A stretch of 64,000 bases of DNA from Mahella sp. (lineage in GTDB: Bacteria; Bacillota; Clostridia; Mahellales; Mahellaceae): NCBI RefSeq assembly GCF_020054945.1, contig NZ_JAIHAU010000005.1:1-64000 (forward strand), written 5' to 3'. This document shows positions 1 to 8,056 of this stretch, one piece after another (the first letter of the stretch is position 1; the number at the start of each line of letters is the position of its first letter). The notes beneath the pieces are model-generated. The model saw only the letters and a list, made by a program, of their open reading frames with translations. It searched no databases and had not been told where the DNA came from. Made by a program: the position numbers and the translations under genes.

Positions 1-1293
1 GTGTTCGTTGAAGTCGTCTATTATGGTCCTGGTTCCGTATGCCGTGGCTTCTATCAGCGCTCTGTATATTTCTTCGGGCTTGGTTATCAGCGTCATGCCT
101 AGTATTACTCCGGTAAGATCGGCGTCTACCAGTATGCTCCTGTTGCCGTTCCACCAGTCTAATGCTAATAGGCCGCTTTGTCCAGGCCTGAGTTTTGATG
201 CTTTTTCAGTGAGAAGTGTGTGTATGTTGATCCCTCTGGTTTTTGCTTCTTCTTGATATTCCGCCGGCACGCAGTTTTCTACAAACCATGCGAATATGTC
301 ACCTACGGCTGATTGTCCGGCTTCGTATCCGAACAGCCCGGGTATTATGCCATCCTCTACTACTCCGCATATGCCGGGTACATGTATTTCTTGGTCTCCT
401 AATACCATATGGCATATGGATGTGCCCATTATCATGACCATCTTGCCAGGCGATGTGACGCCTATTGCAGGCACCGATACGTGGGCGTCCACATTGCCTA
501 CGGCAACCGCTATGCCGGGTTTCAGCCCGGTCATCTGTGCCATCTTCTCAGTAAGACCTCCTGCTTTTGTACCTACGGGGTAGAGGTCGCGGCTCAGTTT
601 TTCATCTACAATGTGTTCCAGCCGCGGGTCAAGTGCAGCAAAGAATTCGTTCGACGGGTATCCTTCTCTTTTGCTCCATATGGCTTTGTATCCGGCTGTA
701 CAGCTATTTCTCATTTCATTGCCTGTCAGCATCATGACAACCCAATCTGTGGCTTCCATGATCCTGTCAGCCGCTTGATATATTTCCGGGGCTTCGTTCA
801 GTATCTGCCACACCTTGGGTATTACCCATTCACTGGATATTTTACCGCCGTAGCGCTCAAGAAAGCTTTCGCCTCGTTGTCTGGCGATTTCGTTCAATTG
901 GTTGGCTTCATCTTGTGCGGCATGATGTTTCCACAGTTTCACGTATGCATGAGGATTATCTTTGTATGCATCTATATCGCAAAGCGGTGTGCCGTCTTTT
1001 TTGGTAGGAAGTATTGTGCAGGATGTAAAGTCTATGCCTATACCTATCACATCTTCTTTATCAATGCCTTTTATGACTTCAGGTATTATATGCTTTAGGA
1101 CTTCTATGTAATCGTCTGGATGCTGCAGCGCCCAATCCGGTGGCAGAGGTATGCCGTTGGGCAATCTTTCGTCCATAACGCCGTGCGGATAGTTCATGGC
1201 TGCAGTCGCTACTTCTTCTGCTGTATCTAGATTTAAGAGCAGTGCTCTCGCTGATTCGGTACCGTAATCGATGCCTATAGTATATTTTGCCAC
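1..1293 (-). CDS. araB: L-ribulokinase, C-terminal end outside window
   Basis: Phosphorylates L-ribulose to L-ribulose 5-phosphate in cytoplasmic L-arabinose catabolism. The protein opens with the FGGY-kinase phosphate loop GIDYGTES and later carries [11 protein letters not shown] and the AraB-typical [10 protein letters not shown]. About 431 codons are visible of roughly 560; the 3' end lies beyond position 1. I chose the GTG at 1293 because an AAGGGGG ribosome-binding site lies just upstream; an in-frame ATG at 1317 would place that site inside the gene. It has its own consensus promoter and a palindromic operator. araA and araD are not in view and may follow downstream. Confidence 0.93.
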   Translation of the reverse strand, partial: MAKYTIGIDYGTESARALLLNLDTAEEVATAAMNYPHGVMDERLPNGIPLPPDWALQHPDDYIEVLKHIIPEVIKGIDKEDVIGIGIDFTSCTILPTKKDGTPLCDIDAYKDNPHAYVKLWKHHAAQDEANQLNEIARQRGESFLERYGGKISSEWVIPKVWQILNEAPEIYQAADRIMEATDWVVMMLTGNEMRNSCTAGYKAIWSKREGYPSNEFFAALDPRLEHIVDEKLSRDLYPVGTKAGGLTEKMAQMTGLKPGIAVAVGNVDAHVSVPAIGVTSPGKMVMIMGTSICHMVLGDQEIHVPGICGVVEDGIIPGLFGYEAGQSAVGDIFAWFVENCVPAEYQEEAKTRGINIHTLLTEKASKLRPGQSGLLALDWWNGNRSILVDADLTGVILGMTLITKPEEIYRALIEATAYGTRTIIDDFNEH

Positions 1294-1359
1294 ATCATTT
1301 TCCCCCTTATATTTCATGAATGCCAAATAATATCAAACCAATTATGTTCTATGTTGCAT

Positions 1360-1379
1360 TAACGTTACCGGAAACGTTA
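1360..1379. promoter_or_regulatory. Palindromic operator in front of araB
   Basis: TAACGTTACCGGAAACGTTA is a 20-bp dyad, perfect except for one mismatched pair beside the central CCGG. It lies just downstream of the -10 box, a position suited to repression by a dimeric regulator. The even spacing and central CG fit LacI-family operators, but the cognate regulator is not identified. Confidence 0.6.
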
Positions 1380-1381
1380 AT

Positions 1382-1410
1382 ATTATATAATGCACATATC
1401 ATTTTGTCAA
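1382..1410 (-). promoter_or_regulatory. SigmaA-type promoter of araB
   Basis: On the minus strand TTGACA (1405-1410) and TATAAT (1382-1387) are separated by exactly 17 nt. Both boxes match consensus, and the expected transcription start falls inside the palindrome at 1360-1379. Confidence 0.82.
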
Positions 1411-1438
1411 TACCGCCGAAAAAATTTTTTTGCTATTT

Positions 1439-3154
1439 TTATTTTATTTTGAATACCCTATTTATCCCTGGTGAAAGGCGAAGCTTCACGACCATTCTTT
1501 CGCCTTCTGGCTGAGCTTCGATAATACGCCCGTTGACCAAATCCTCAATAGCGGTATGACCATCCTTTAATTCCAGACGCACTTCATCATACCAAGGTTG
1601 AAACGAATGCAATATAAATGAGTGGTTATCATATGCGAAAAATCCAATCTTTGAAAATGAATCTAAAAGCACAGGAATACATTTGCTGAAAACCTGACGT
1701 ATGGGCAAAAGGATTTTTCTAGGATAATTATACAGATCACCATAATTCTCGGGTATTGTAAGGATATATAAGCGGCCTCGACCATATAATGTCTTGATCA
1801 AGATCGGAAAATTGTTGTCCTCGCCTATACCAGCAATCAATTCCCAAGTATCATTGGTTTGAAACTCCAGCTGCGGGATCAGAATGGCTTTTGCAGATTC
1901 CTCACATCCGCCAAAGGAGACACCCCCATCGTTCGAATACGCATAACGGTTCACAAATGCTTTGCGAGCGGTTACCCTTACATTTGCCAGCACTTCCTGA
2001 AATCCCAATGGTGTGGCGGCCTCAAGGAAGCCCGAAGTTACGATCACATCTGCCCCATCTATAAGGCTCGTCTGGATTTTAGAAAGAATATCTTCGTCCA
2101 TTGCTGCGCTTTCGGTTAAAAATACTGTCGCGGCATTATCAGGATAAGTCGGCTGAGGCTCTAGCGGTATACCCAACATACCTATATAGTTGTGGAGATA
2201 GTCTTCGCCATGACTATGAAACGGTAGATAACAAGCGGCTCCTATGGGCTCCCCCAGTTCTGCTAGATATTTATCCACATCATCAAACAACTGCCCGTTG
2301 ATGGGAATGCACAAGGAATATTCGGGATTTAACAAAGAACCGAGGGAAAACATCATTACTTCTTTGGCTTTAGCGAACAAGGTCAAATACGCCTGTTGAG
2401 CATAAGATGTCAAGTTATAGGAACATTCGTAAGGATCATACCACCCACCTCCATTGCGCCCCGGCGCCACATTTTCTAAATAGCGCATATTGAAATAACT
2501 CAAATATTTAGGTAGATGTTGTTGAGTATAAGTAGGATTACGCGTCTCAGTACCCGTATAAATCCCATCGAAAATGTGCGGTTCATCCTCCAGATTATAT
2601 CCGCTATCCTGATAGTGTTCATACCAATTTGGATATTTTATGACCATCTTTACTTTAGGATTAATGCGCTTAGCCGGTTTAACGATTACATTTTCGGATA
2701 TTTCTCGCATTAAATCCAGTCTAAATTGTGCCCATGTCCTGTTTCCTTTTGCCTCTATGCAGGATGGGCATCTGCAATTTGTGAAGAAGAAATCGTCCAG
2801 TATGATCTCATCAAACAGCGATGCCGTAAACTCAGATATTTCGGTCAACATTTTAACAGTTTCTGGATTAGTGTAACAAAAAGGATTGAATCCACCTTCA
2901 GCATTGGATACGCCATCAGTAGTTATACCGCCTGCGGTCTTTATCCCTTTACTGCGGAAGAAATCGCGGATGCGCTCTATTTGCTGCCGATCGATTGTCA
3001 AGCCGTGGCGATAAGTCTCTAGGTAAACCTTTCCTACCTTCACATGCTTTTCAATCCATGCAAAGCGTTCTGCAAATGCATTCAAATCAGTAATGCGTAC
3101 CAGATCCCCCACAGGGCAGTAAATAGCAGCTGTAAAATTCTTATATCGTTCCAT
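1439..3154 (-). CDS. Uncharacterised glycoside-hydrolase-like protein
   Basis: A 571-residue protein without signal peptide. The N-terminal two thirds reads like a TIM-barrel glycosidase: a long ILDDFFFTNCRCPSC segment near residue 120, with acidic residues at a strand end and a CxC-x2-C-like cluster, followed by WYDPYECSYN. The last third (from about 370) resembles the class-I glutamine-amidotransferase-like domain found in GH42 and related enzymes. An AGGAGG ribosome-binding site supports the start. It lies 44 nt downstream of the GH31 gene on the same strand, so co-transcription and action on the same glycan are likely. I cannot assign a family or substrate. Confidence 0.6.
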   Translation of the reverse strand: MERYKNFTAAIYCPVGDLVRITDLNAFAERFAWIEKHVKVGKVYLETYRHGLTIDRQQIERIRDFFRSKGIKTAGGITTDGVSNAEGGFNPFCYTNPETVKMLTEISEFTASLFDEIILDDFFFTNCRCPSCIEAKGNRTWAQFRLDLMREISENVIVKPAKRINPKVKMVIKYPNWYEHYQDSGYNLEDEPHIFDGIYTGTETRNPTYTQQHLPKYLSYFNMRYLENVAPGRNGGGWYDPYECSYNLTSYAQQAYLTLFAKAKEVMMFSLGSLLNPEYSLCIPINGQLFDDVDKYLAELGEPIGAACYLPFHSHGEDYLHNYIGMLGIPLEPQPTYPDNAATVFLTESAAMDEDILSKIQTSLIDGADVIVTSGFLEAATPLGFQEVLANVRVTARKAFVNRYAYSNDGGVSFGGCEESAKAILIPQLEFQTNDTWELIAGIGEDNNFPILIKTLYGRGRLYILTIPENYGDLYNYPRKILLPIRQVFSKCIPVLLDSFSKIGFFAYDNHSFILHSFQPWYDEVRLELKDGHTAIEDLVNGRIIEAQPEGERMVVKLRLSPGINRVFKIK

Positions 3155-3198
3155 AAATATACCTCCTGATCTTTATAATCAAATTTACCTGTCGACAA

Positions 3199-5211
3199 TC
3201 AAATGGTGAAGCTCGCTTGGCCCCCCTCTCTTAAGAATACAGGAATGACATCCAAAGGAGCATCGCACTCCACCGTGCATCCACCCTCATATACCCGGCC
3301 GGTATGAGCATCCTTCCAGTGGCTCCCCTTCGGTAAATACACCGAGCGCACGCGCATATTCTCATACATAACGGGCGCCACCAACACATCTGGGCCAAAA
3401 AGCTGTTGATCTTCTACTTCCCAGCTATGCTGATCTTCCGGGTAATCATAAAACAATGGGCGGATAACTGGCGTTCCTTTTTCATGGGCTTCTTTCATCA
3501 AGCTTTTTATATATGGACGAAGCTCTTCTCTAAGAAACATATACTTCTTAAGTATTTCATAGGTTTCCTCTCCAAAACTCCAAACCTCATTATCTGCTCC
3601 AGAGAAAAACAAACCGCCACCGCTGGTGCCTATAGGTTTTTTATAAGGTAAGCGTTCACCATGCATTCTAAATGCCGGACAAAACGCGCCGTATTGGAAC
3701 CACCGTATCAAGCATTCATGGAAATGAGGATCATTTATATCGCCCCTTAAAAACCCTCCTATATCGGTAGTCCACCATGAGATTCCCGCTAATCCCATAT
3801 TGAGCCCAGCCGTAAACTGCTCCCGCAAGCCTCTAAAGCTGGAATCAACATCGCCGGACCAAACTAAAGCACCATATTTCTGGCTCCCCGCCCAAGCACA
3901 GCGCACTAGATTTATCACTTTATCTTGACCTGCTGTTGTCATGCCATCATAAAATGCCTTTGCATAATAGCGAGGATAGATATTGCTGTTTTGAAGAACC
4001 GGTCCTATGTAATATCTGTAAAGTGGAAAATCGTACACTCCATATTCCGGTTCTGCTTCGTCCAACCAGAATACTCTAATTCCCTTGTCATAATAATTTT
4101 GCTTTACTTTGCTCCATATAAATTCCCTAGCACCAGGATTGGTAGCATCAAAAAATACTGTATTGCCCATAAATTCCATATGTGTTGTAATACCCATATC
4201 ATTTTTTACGAGATAATCATTTTTAAGCATCTCATCGTAGTTCTCACTGTTCTTAGCTACTGTAGGCCATATAGACACCATGAGCTCTATGCCCATGCTC
4301 CTCAGCTCGCGGATCATACCTTCGGGATCCGGCCAGTATTCCGGATCGAACTTCCAATCGCCGTGATTAGTCCAATGAAAGAAATCCACCACTATCACAG
4401 ATATAGGTAACCCGCGGCGTTTATATTCTCTAGCTACGTTCAAAAGCTCATCCTGTGTCTGATAGCGTAATTTTGACTGCCAAAAACCCATGGCGAAATC
4501 AGGCATCATCGGCGGTTTACCCACTACATCCGCAAATTGTTCTTCTATTTCAGCAGGGGTATCACCGGCTGTTATCCAATAATCCATTTGTTTTGTGGAT
4601 ATTACATGCCATTCTGTAACGTTTTTATCGAAAGAGGCCCATCCAATAGCTGGATTGTTCCAGAAAAAACCGTACCCGAGGCTGGATAATACAAAGGGAA
4701 TAGAAACTTGGGTATTCCTTTGCTCAAGCATCAAGCGGCAATATTTTTGATTCAAAAATCCGTGTTGATATTGTCCCATGCCGAATAACCTTTCATTAGG
4801 ATCAGATTCAAATCGAACGGTTAGTGAATACTCATCTCCTCCCAAACGCGGTCTCCATTCTCTGGCGGATATGTTGAGCGGGCTACAGTATCTGCTGAAA
4901 TCGTTTCTGTTTCTTATGTACTCTTGTAAGAGCACTCTGCCCTTTTGGTTATAAAATGTTATTAAGCCATCAAAGCGAATCACAGCACGTATCTTGCCAT
5001 TTTGTATAGTAGCCTCTTTTTCACCGATGCTTATCGCGTATTCACCATTATCGTCTAGAACAGAATCGAGCGCCCAATCTTGTTCAATAAATTTGTCCCC
5101 TTTTATACTCCTGACGCGTAAGCTGTTTTCCCCCCACGGCTGGATACAAAGTTTCTCGCCATAGATCTGGCGTATCAGGCAATCGCCTTGTTGCATGAAT
5201 CCGTATTCCAT
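3199..5211 (-). CDS. GH31 alpha-glycosidase (alpha-glucosidase/alpha-xylosidase type)
   Basis: A 670-residue cytoplasmic family 31 retaining enzyme that removes alpha-linked glucose or xylose. An N-terminal beta-domain precedes the barrel. The catalytic nucleophile is predicted as Asp384 in FWLDEAEPE and the acid/base as Asp454 in WSGDVDSSF. The GISWWTTDIGGF signature follows. A strong ribosome-binding site (AGGAGGAGAGG) precedes the ATG. It heads a two-gene unit with the unknown glycosidase-like gene. Substrate cannot be decided from sequence; the araB neighbourhood suggests hemicellulose side chains. Confidence 0.9.
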   Translation of the reverse strand: MEYGFMQQGDCLIRQIYGEKLCIQPWGENSLRVRSIKGDKFIEQDWALDSVLDDNGEYAISIGEKEATIQNGKIRAVIRFDGLITFYNQKGRVLLQEYIRNRNDFSRYCSPLNISAREWRPRLGGDEYSLTVRFESDPNERLFGMGQYQHGFLNQKYCRLMLEQRNTQVSIPFVLSSLGYGFFWNNPAIGWASFDKNVTEWHVISTKQMDYWITAGDTPAEIEEQFADVVGKPPMMPDFAMGFWQSKLRYQTQDELLNVAREYKRRGLPISVIVVDFFHWTNHGDWKFDPEYWPDPEGMIRELRSMGIELMVSIWPTVAKNSENYDEMLKNDYLVKNDMGITTHMEFMGNTVFFDATNPGAREFIWSKVKQNYYDKGIRVFWLDEAEPEYGVYDFPLYRYYIGPVLQNSNIYPRYYAKAFYDGMTTAGQDKVINLVRCAWAGSQKYGALVWSGDVDSSFRGLREQFTAGLNMGLAGISWWTTDIGGFLRGDINDPHFHECLIRWFQYGAFCPAFRMHGERLPYKKPIGTSGGGLFFSGADNEVWSFGEETYEILKKYMFLREELRPYIKSLMKEAHEKGTPVIRPLFYDYPEDQHSWEVEDQQLFGPDVLVAPVMYENMRVRSVYLPKGSHWKDAHTGRVYEGGCTVECDAPLDVIPVFLREGGQASFTI

Positions 5212-5319
5212 ATGCCTCTCCTCCTGACTTGATATTTTGATTTATTTTTCGCCATCATTCTCAGAATTTCTTTAGATTTCCCCGACTTCCATCAGTTTTG
5301 AAAATGAAAGCATTTACCC

Positions 5320-5338
5320 TAACGTTATCTAAATGTTA
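5320..5338. promoter_or_regulatory. Possible operator upstream of the GH31 gene
   Basis: TAACGTTATCTAAATGTTA is an imperfect 19-bp dyad sharing the TAACGTT half-site with the araB operator, though the spacing differs by one base. On the minus strand it overlaps a possible weak promoter (TTGTAT, 17 nt, TAACAT). Suggestive only. Confidence 0.35.
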
Positions 5339-5428
5339 TCATAACCAAACGCTTTATACAAGTAGGTTAGAAGGCTGGTCACATACTATTTGGGCCGGAG
5401 ATATAATGCCTCTCCGGCAGGGCGTTTA

Positions 5429-6361
5429 TTAAATGGCCGAGTGCAGGAACTCGGCGCTTTTTTGCTTTATGTTCCGCACCGAGTTCTCATCCGTTTTGGG
5501 GAATATCACAAACTCGGATGTTTCCCTCTGTATGTTTATGGGCTTTATGGTGAATTCATCGGTTGTCCCGTCTATGTGTTTCCAGTCGCCGCTCAGTTTG
5601 AAAAAGCCTTTTACCCTGAAGGCATCGCCTATTATCGATTGCATGAACCGCTTAAACCTTTCTTCGTCCATGCCGCTTTCGGATTTTATATAGATGATGG
5701 AAGGCCTGTTGGACGGCGTATTGCAGCTTTGTCTGATCTCAGCTCCTTCTTTGCCGAATACCCGTACCTTATCGAGTATATCGCCGCTTACGGCCGAAAA
5801 GCTGGCCACCTCTATGGCCGCGTATGGATTAAGCTCTGCTATCAACCGTTTTACGGCATCTATTTTGCTTGCGTCTACTTTATCCGCTTTACTGATTATT
5901 ATATAATCGGCATATTTTATCTGTTTCTCGGCCGGTCGGGATACCTGTACAAGCTTGTCTATATTGGCTGCATCCACCACGCATATATCACCCGTGTAAA
6001 TCAACGGCGCATGCGTTTTATCCTTGATGCTCTCCAGTATGGCATCCACATTGGAAGGGTCGGCCATACCCGACCCTTCGATGAGCAATATATCTACGGG
6101 CAAGGCGGAAAACTCGATCAGGCTTTGAGCAAATGTCGCCTGAAGGCAGGAACAGAATATCGAGCCGTTGGTTATCTCGTGCACCGCCAAGCCATCCTTG
6201 GCTATAACGCTGCCGTCCACGCCCACTTTGCCGAATTCGTTGACTATGACGCCTATTTTCTTGTCGGGATGCCCTTCTATGATATTTTTTATCAATGTGG
6301 TTTTACCGGCACCTAAAAATCCTGTTATTAAATAGACTTTCTTGCTATCGTCTCGGCTCAT
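5429..6361 (-). CDS. CobW/COG0523-family GTPase (metallochaperone type)
   Basis: A 310-residue G3E-family GTPase. The Walker A loop GFLGAGKTT starts around residue 14, and ITNGSIFCSCLQ follows where this family usually has the GCICC metal-binding motif, here changed to SIFCSC. IISKADKVD supplies the guanine-specificity motif, and a CobW C-terminal domain follows. Its ATG overlaps the stop of the upstream methyltransferase gene by 4 nt, so the two are translationally coupled. Such proteins deliver metals or help cofactor insertion; here it probably serves the methyltransferase rather than cobalamin synthesis, as no cob genes are near. Confidence 0.85.
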   Translation of the reverse strand: MSRDDSKKVYLITGFLGAGKTTLIKNIIEGHPDKKIGVIVNEFGKVGVDGSVIAKDGLAVHEITNGSIFCSCLQATFAQSLIEFSALPVDILLIEGSGMADPSNVDAILESIKDKTHAPLIYTGDICVVDAANIDKLVQVSRPAEKQIKYADYIIISKADKVDASKIDAVKRLIAELNPYAAIEVASFSAVSGDILDKVRVFGKEGAEIRQSCNTPSNRPSIIYIKSESGMDEERFKRFMQSIIGDAFRVKGFFKLSGDWKHIDGTTDEFTIKPINIQRETSEFVIFPKTDENSVRNIKQKSAEFLHSAI

Positions 6362-7725
6362 TTTTTGACCAGATACCTTTCTATCTCCTCGAACAGCTCT
6401 TTTCTGTCGGGTATGATCGACGAGTATTTCAGCTCGCCGTTTATGAATATGCAGGGCAGATTCTTTATGCCCATCTTTTGTATCCTGTATATATTTTCTC
6501 TGTTAACGGCCTTATATTCGATAAAGTCTATTTTATCGCCGAAATGCTGTTTTGCGACCTTTACGGCGTCTACCATGTAACCGCAGGCGGCGCATGTGGC
6601 CGAGTCGATGGTGAATACCTCTATGAGCGGCCTTTCGAGCTTATCGTAATCGGGCAGTTCGATCTCTATTTCCTTCTGCTGTGCACCGATTTTGTAATTC
6701 TTCAACATGCCCCTTACGGCTTCGGTATCATCTATTGCCTGGCGTACGCCGACGACATTTTCCGGTGGCACATCATATGGCATATCACATCCGGGCGATA
6801 TTATAAGGTTATGATGGTCCATGGCATCGAGCAAACCGATAACATATTTCATGTTGTCATATTGAGAGCCGTACAGCATTACTGATGTGAGCGGTATATT
6901 GCCGCCTATGACTATGTTGTACCTGTCGGTTATCTTCTTGGCTGACGGCATATCTATATTCTCGTCTATGGATATACAGTCGGGACGGGTCTTGCACATC
7001 TCCTCTATATTTCTGGTGGCATTGCCGCATACAAAGAACGACGAAAATACGCCCTTTTGCCTTATAAATGAGAATATGCGCGCAAACCTGTCGCTTAAAA
7101 ACTCCGCAAAATGGATGGGCGATATCTGCGATACCAGCGGGTCGACCACGGCCACAACATCAGCGCCGGCATCGATGTAATAGCCGGCCATGGCTTGGGC
7201 CACATCGGCGGTATAATCGAGAAGCCTTTTGACATATTCGGGTTTGTCTATCATATCCATGAATATATCGTTGCCCCTCAAGTGCGATGCAAGGGTGAAA
7301 GGCCCGCATATCAGACCGTATAGAGCGGTATTTTGGCCTATGGCGCCGTTTTTAAGCCTCTTTAGCGTATTTAGCGCTACCGGTATCCGGCCGTCGTATT
7401 CCTTCGGTATATAATCGGGGATATCGTCGTTTGACTCCAGCGGGTGTGTCTTTACCGAGGGAGGCGTTTTATCCGCCCACATCAGTTCGCAGCCCAATAT
7501 CTCAGCCTCTATCTGAAGGTCGAACATTATCGGCTGGCCGTCCGGTTTATAGGTTTCGTTCACCTTCACCAGCGATTCATATAATTTATCCTCATCGGTC
7601 AATACGTCGGTAGTGCTATGGCCCGTCAATTTGCCTGCATATATACCTGCAAACGGCACCCAGGCCACCTTGTCTATGCCCTGTTCATGCCTCATAGTAC
7701 TGTATATGCGTTCTTTTCCTGTCAC
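6358..7725 (-). CDS. URO-D/MtaA-type methyltransferase fused to a thioredoxin-like domain
   Basis: Residues 1 to about 350 form a uroporphyrinogen-decarboxylase fold as in the MtaA/CmuA corrinoid methyltransferases, which move methyl groups between a corrinoid and a thiol. MtaA binds zinc with His-x-Cys and a later Cys. Here both cysteines are present (FFVCGN and SPGCDMPY), but the His position reads Phe. Residues from about 370 to 455 form a thioredoxin/glutaredoxin-like domain with a CAAC active site and a cis-Pro region (NLPCIFING). The enzyme is therefore a redox-domain fusion rather than a heme enzyme. It is co-transcribed with the GTPase. Substrate unknown; no corrinoid protein gene is adjacent. 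Confidence 0.8.
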   Translation of the reverse strand: MTGKERIYSTMRHEQGIDKVAWVPFAGIYAGKLTGHSTTDVLTDEDKLYESLVKVNETYKPDGQPIMFDLQIEAEILGCELMWADKTPPSVKTHPLESNDDIPDYIPKEYDGRIPVALNTLKRLKNGAIGQNTALYGLICGPFTLASHLRGNDIFMDMIDKPEYVKRLLDYTADVAQAMAGYYIDAGADVVAVVDPLVSQISPIHFAEFLSDRFARIFSFIRQKGVFSSFFVCGNATRNIEEMCKTRPDCISIDENIDMPSAKKITDRYNIVIGGNIPLTSVMLYGSQYDNMKYVIGLLDAMDHHNLIISPGCDMPYDVPPENVVGVRQAIDDTEAVRGMLKNYKIGAQQKEIEIELPDYDKLERPLIEVFTIDSATCAACGYMVDAVKVAKQHFGDKIDFIEYKAVNRENIYRIQKMGIKNLPCIFINGELKYSSIIPDRKELFEEIERYLVKK

Positions 7726-7841
7726 AAAAGTATCCTCCTGATATCTGTTTTATATGTTATAATCTTAACAATACACAGAGGCATAAACAAGACAGCATAT
7801 TGTGGCGTTCGGTAGTATTTTGTTGAACTCATCCCTCATCA

Positions 7842-7869
7842 CTGTTTTTGATATTGTGATATTTAATAT
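7842..7869 (+). repeat. Dispersed repeat segment, copy 1 of CTGTTTyTGATATyGTGATAT
   Basis: This segment matches 24639-24664 with two substitutions and a 2-nt indel. Both copies lie 28-36 nt after a shared CGTTCGGTA (7806 and 24611). Confidence 0.5.
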
Positions 7870-7975
7870 CCCGCTATTTTTAGGCATGTGTATGGAGTAA
7901 AATATTTTTCTCCTATACCTGCTAAGGCGCCATTTATCTGCCTTTTCAGACAGCGCAATTAGCTCTCGACGAACA

Positions 7976-8004
7976 ATTTGCGCTGTACATATTTTTCGCT
8001 CAAA
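7976..8004 (+). repeat. Dispersed 29-bp repeat, copy 1
   Basis: Matches 24559-24587 at 27 of 29 positions, on the same strand. Core: GCGCTGTAC, one variable base, TATTTTTCG. Confidence 0.7.
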
Positions 8005-8056
8005 TATTTACTGAGATAAGAGTGAAAGTTATTTTTTAATTTGACGATTTCACTTC

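Larger units (their letters stand above)
7726..8056. other. Gene-free stretch with repeat copies
   Basis: No convincing coding sequence. It separates the methyltransferase start from the sensor-kinase stop. It contains two short segments shared with the region before the gene at 24.7 kb (see the repeat entries). No clear promoter for the methyltransferase was found. Confidence 0.6.

Noticed and set aside
409-1098. 229-residue open frame on the plus strand
   Set aside because: It lies antisense to araB, whose motifs are unmistakable; no ribosome-binding site or recognisable domain.
5433-5466. Hairpin GCCGAGT/ACTCGGC with T-run on the plus strand
   Set aside because: It lies inside the 3' coding end of the GTPase gene and points away from any gene that needs a terminator.
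5390-6316. 308-residue open frame on the plus strand
   Set aside because: Antisense to the CobW-type GTPase; a shadow of its codon pattern.
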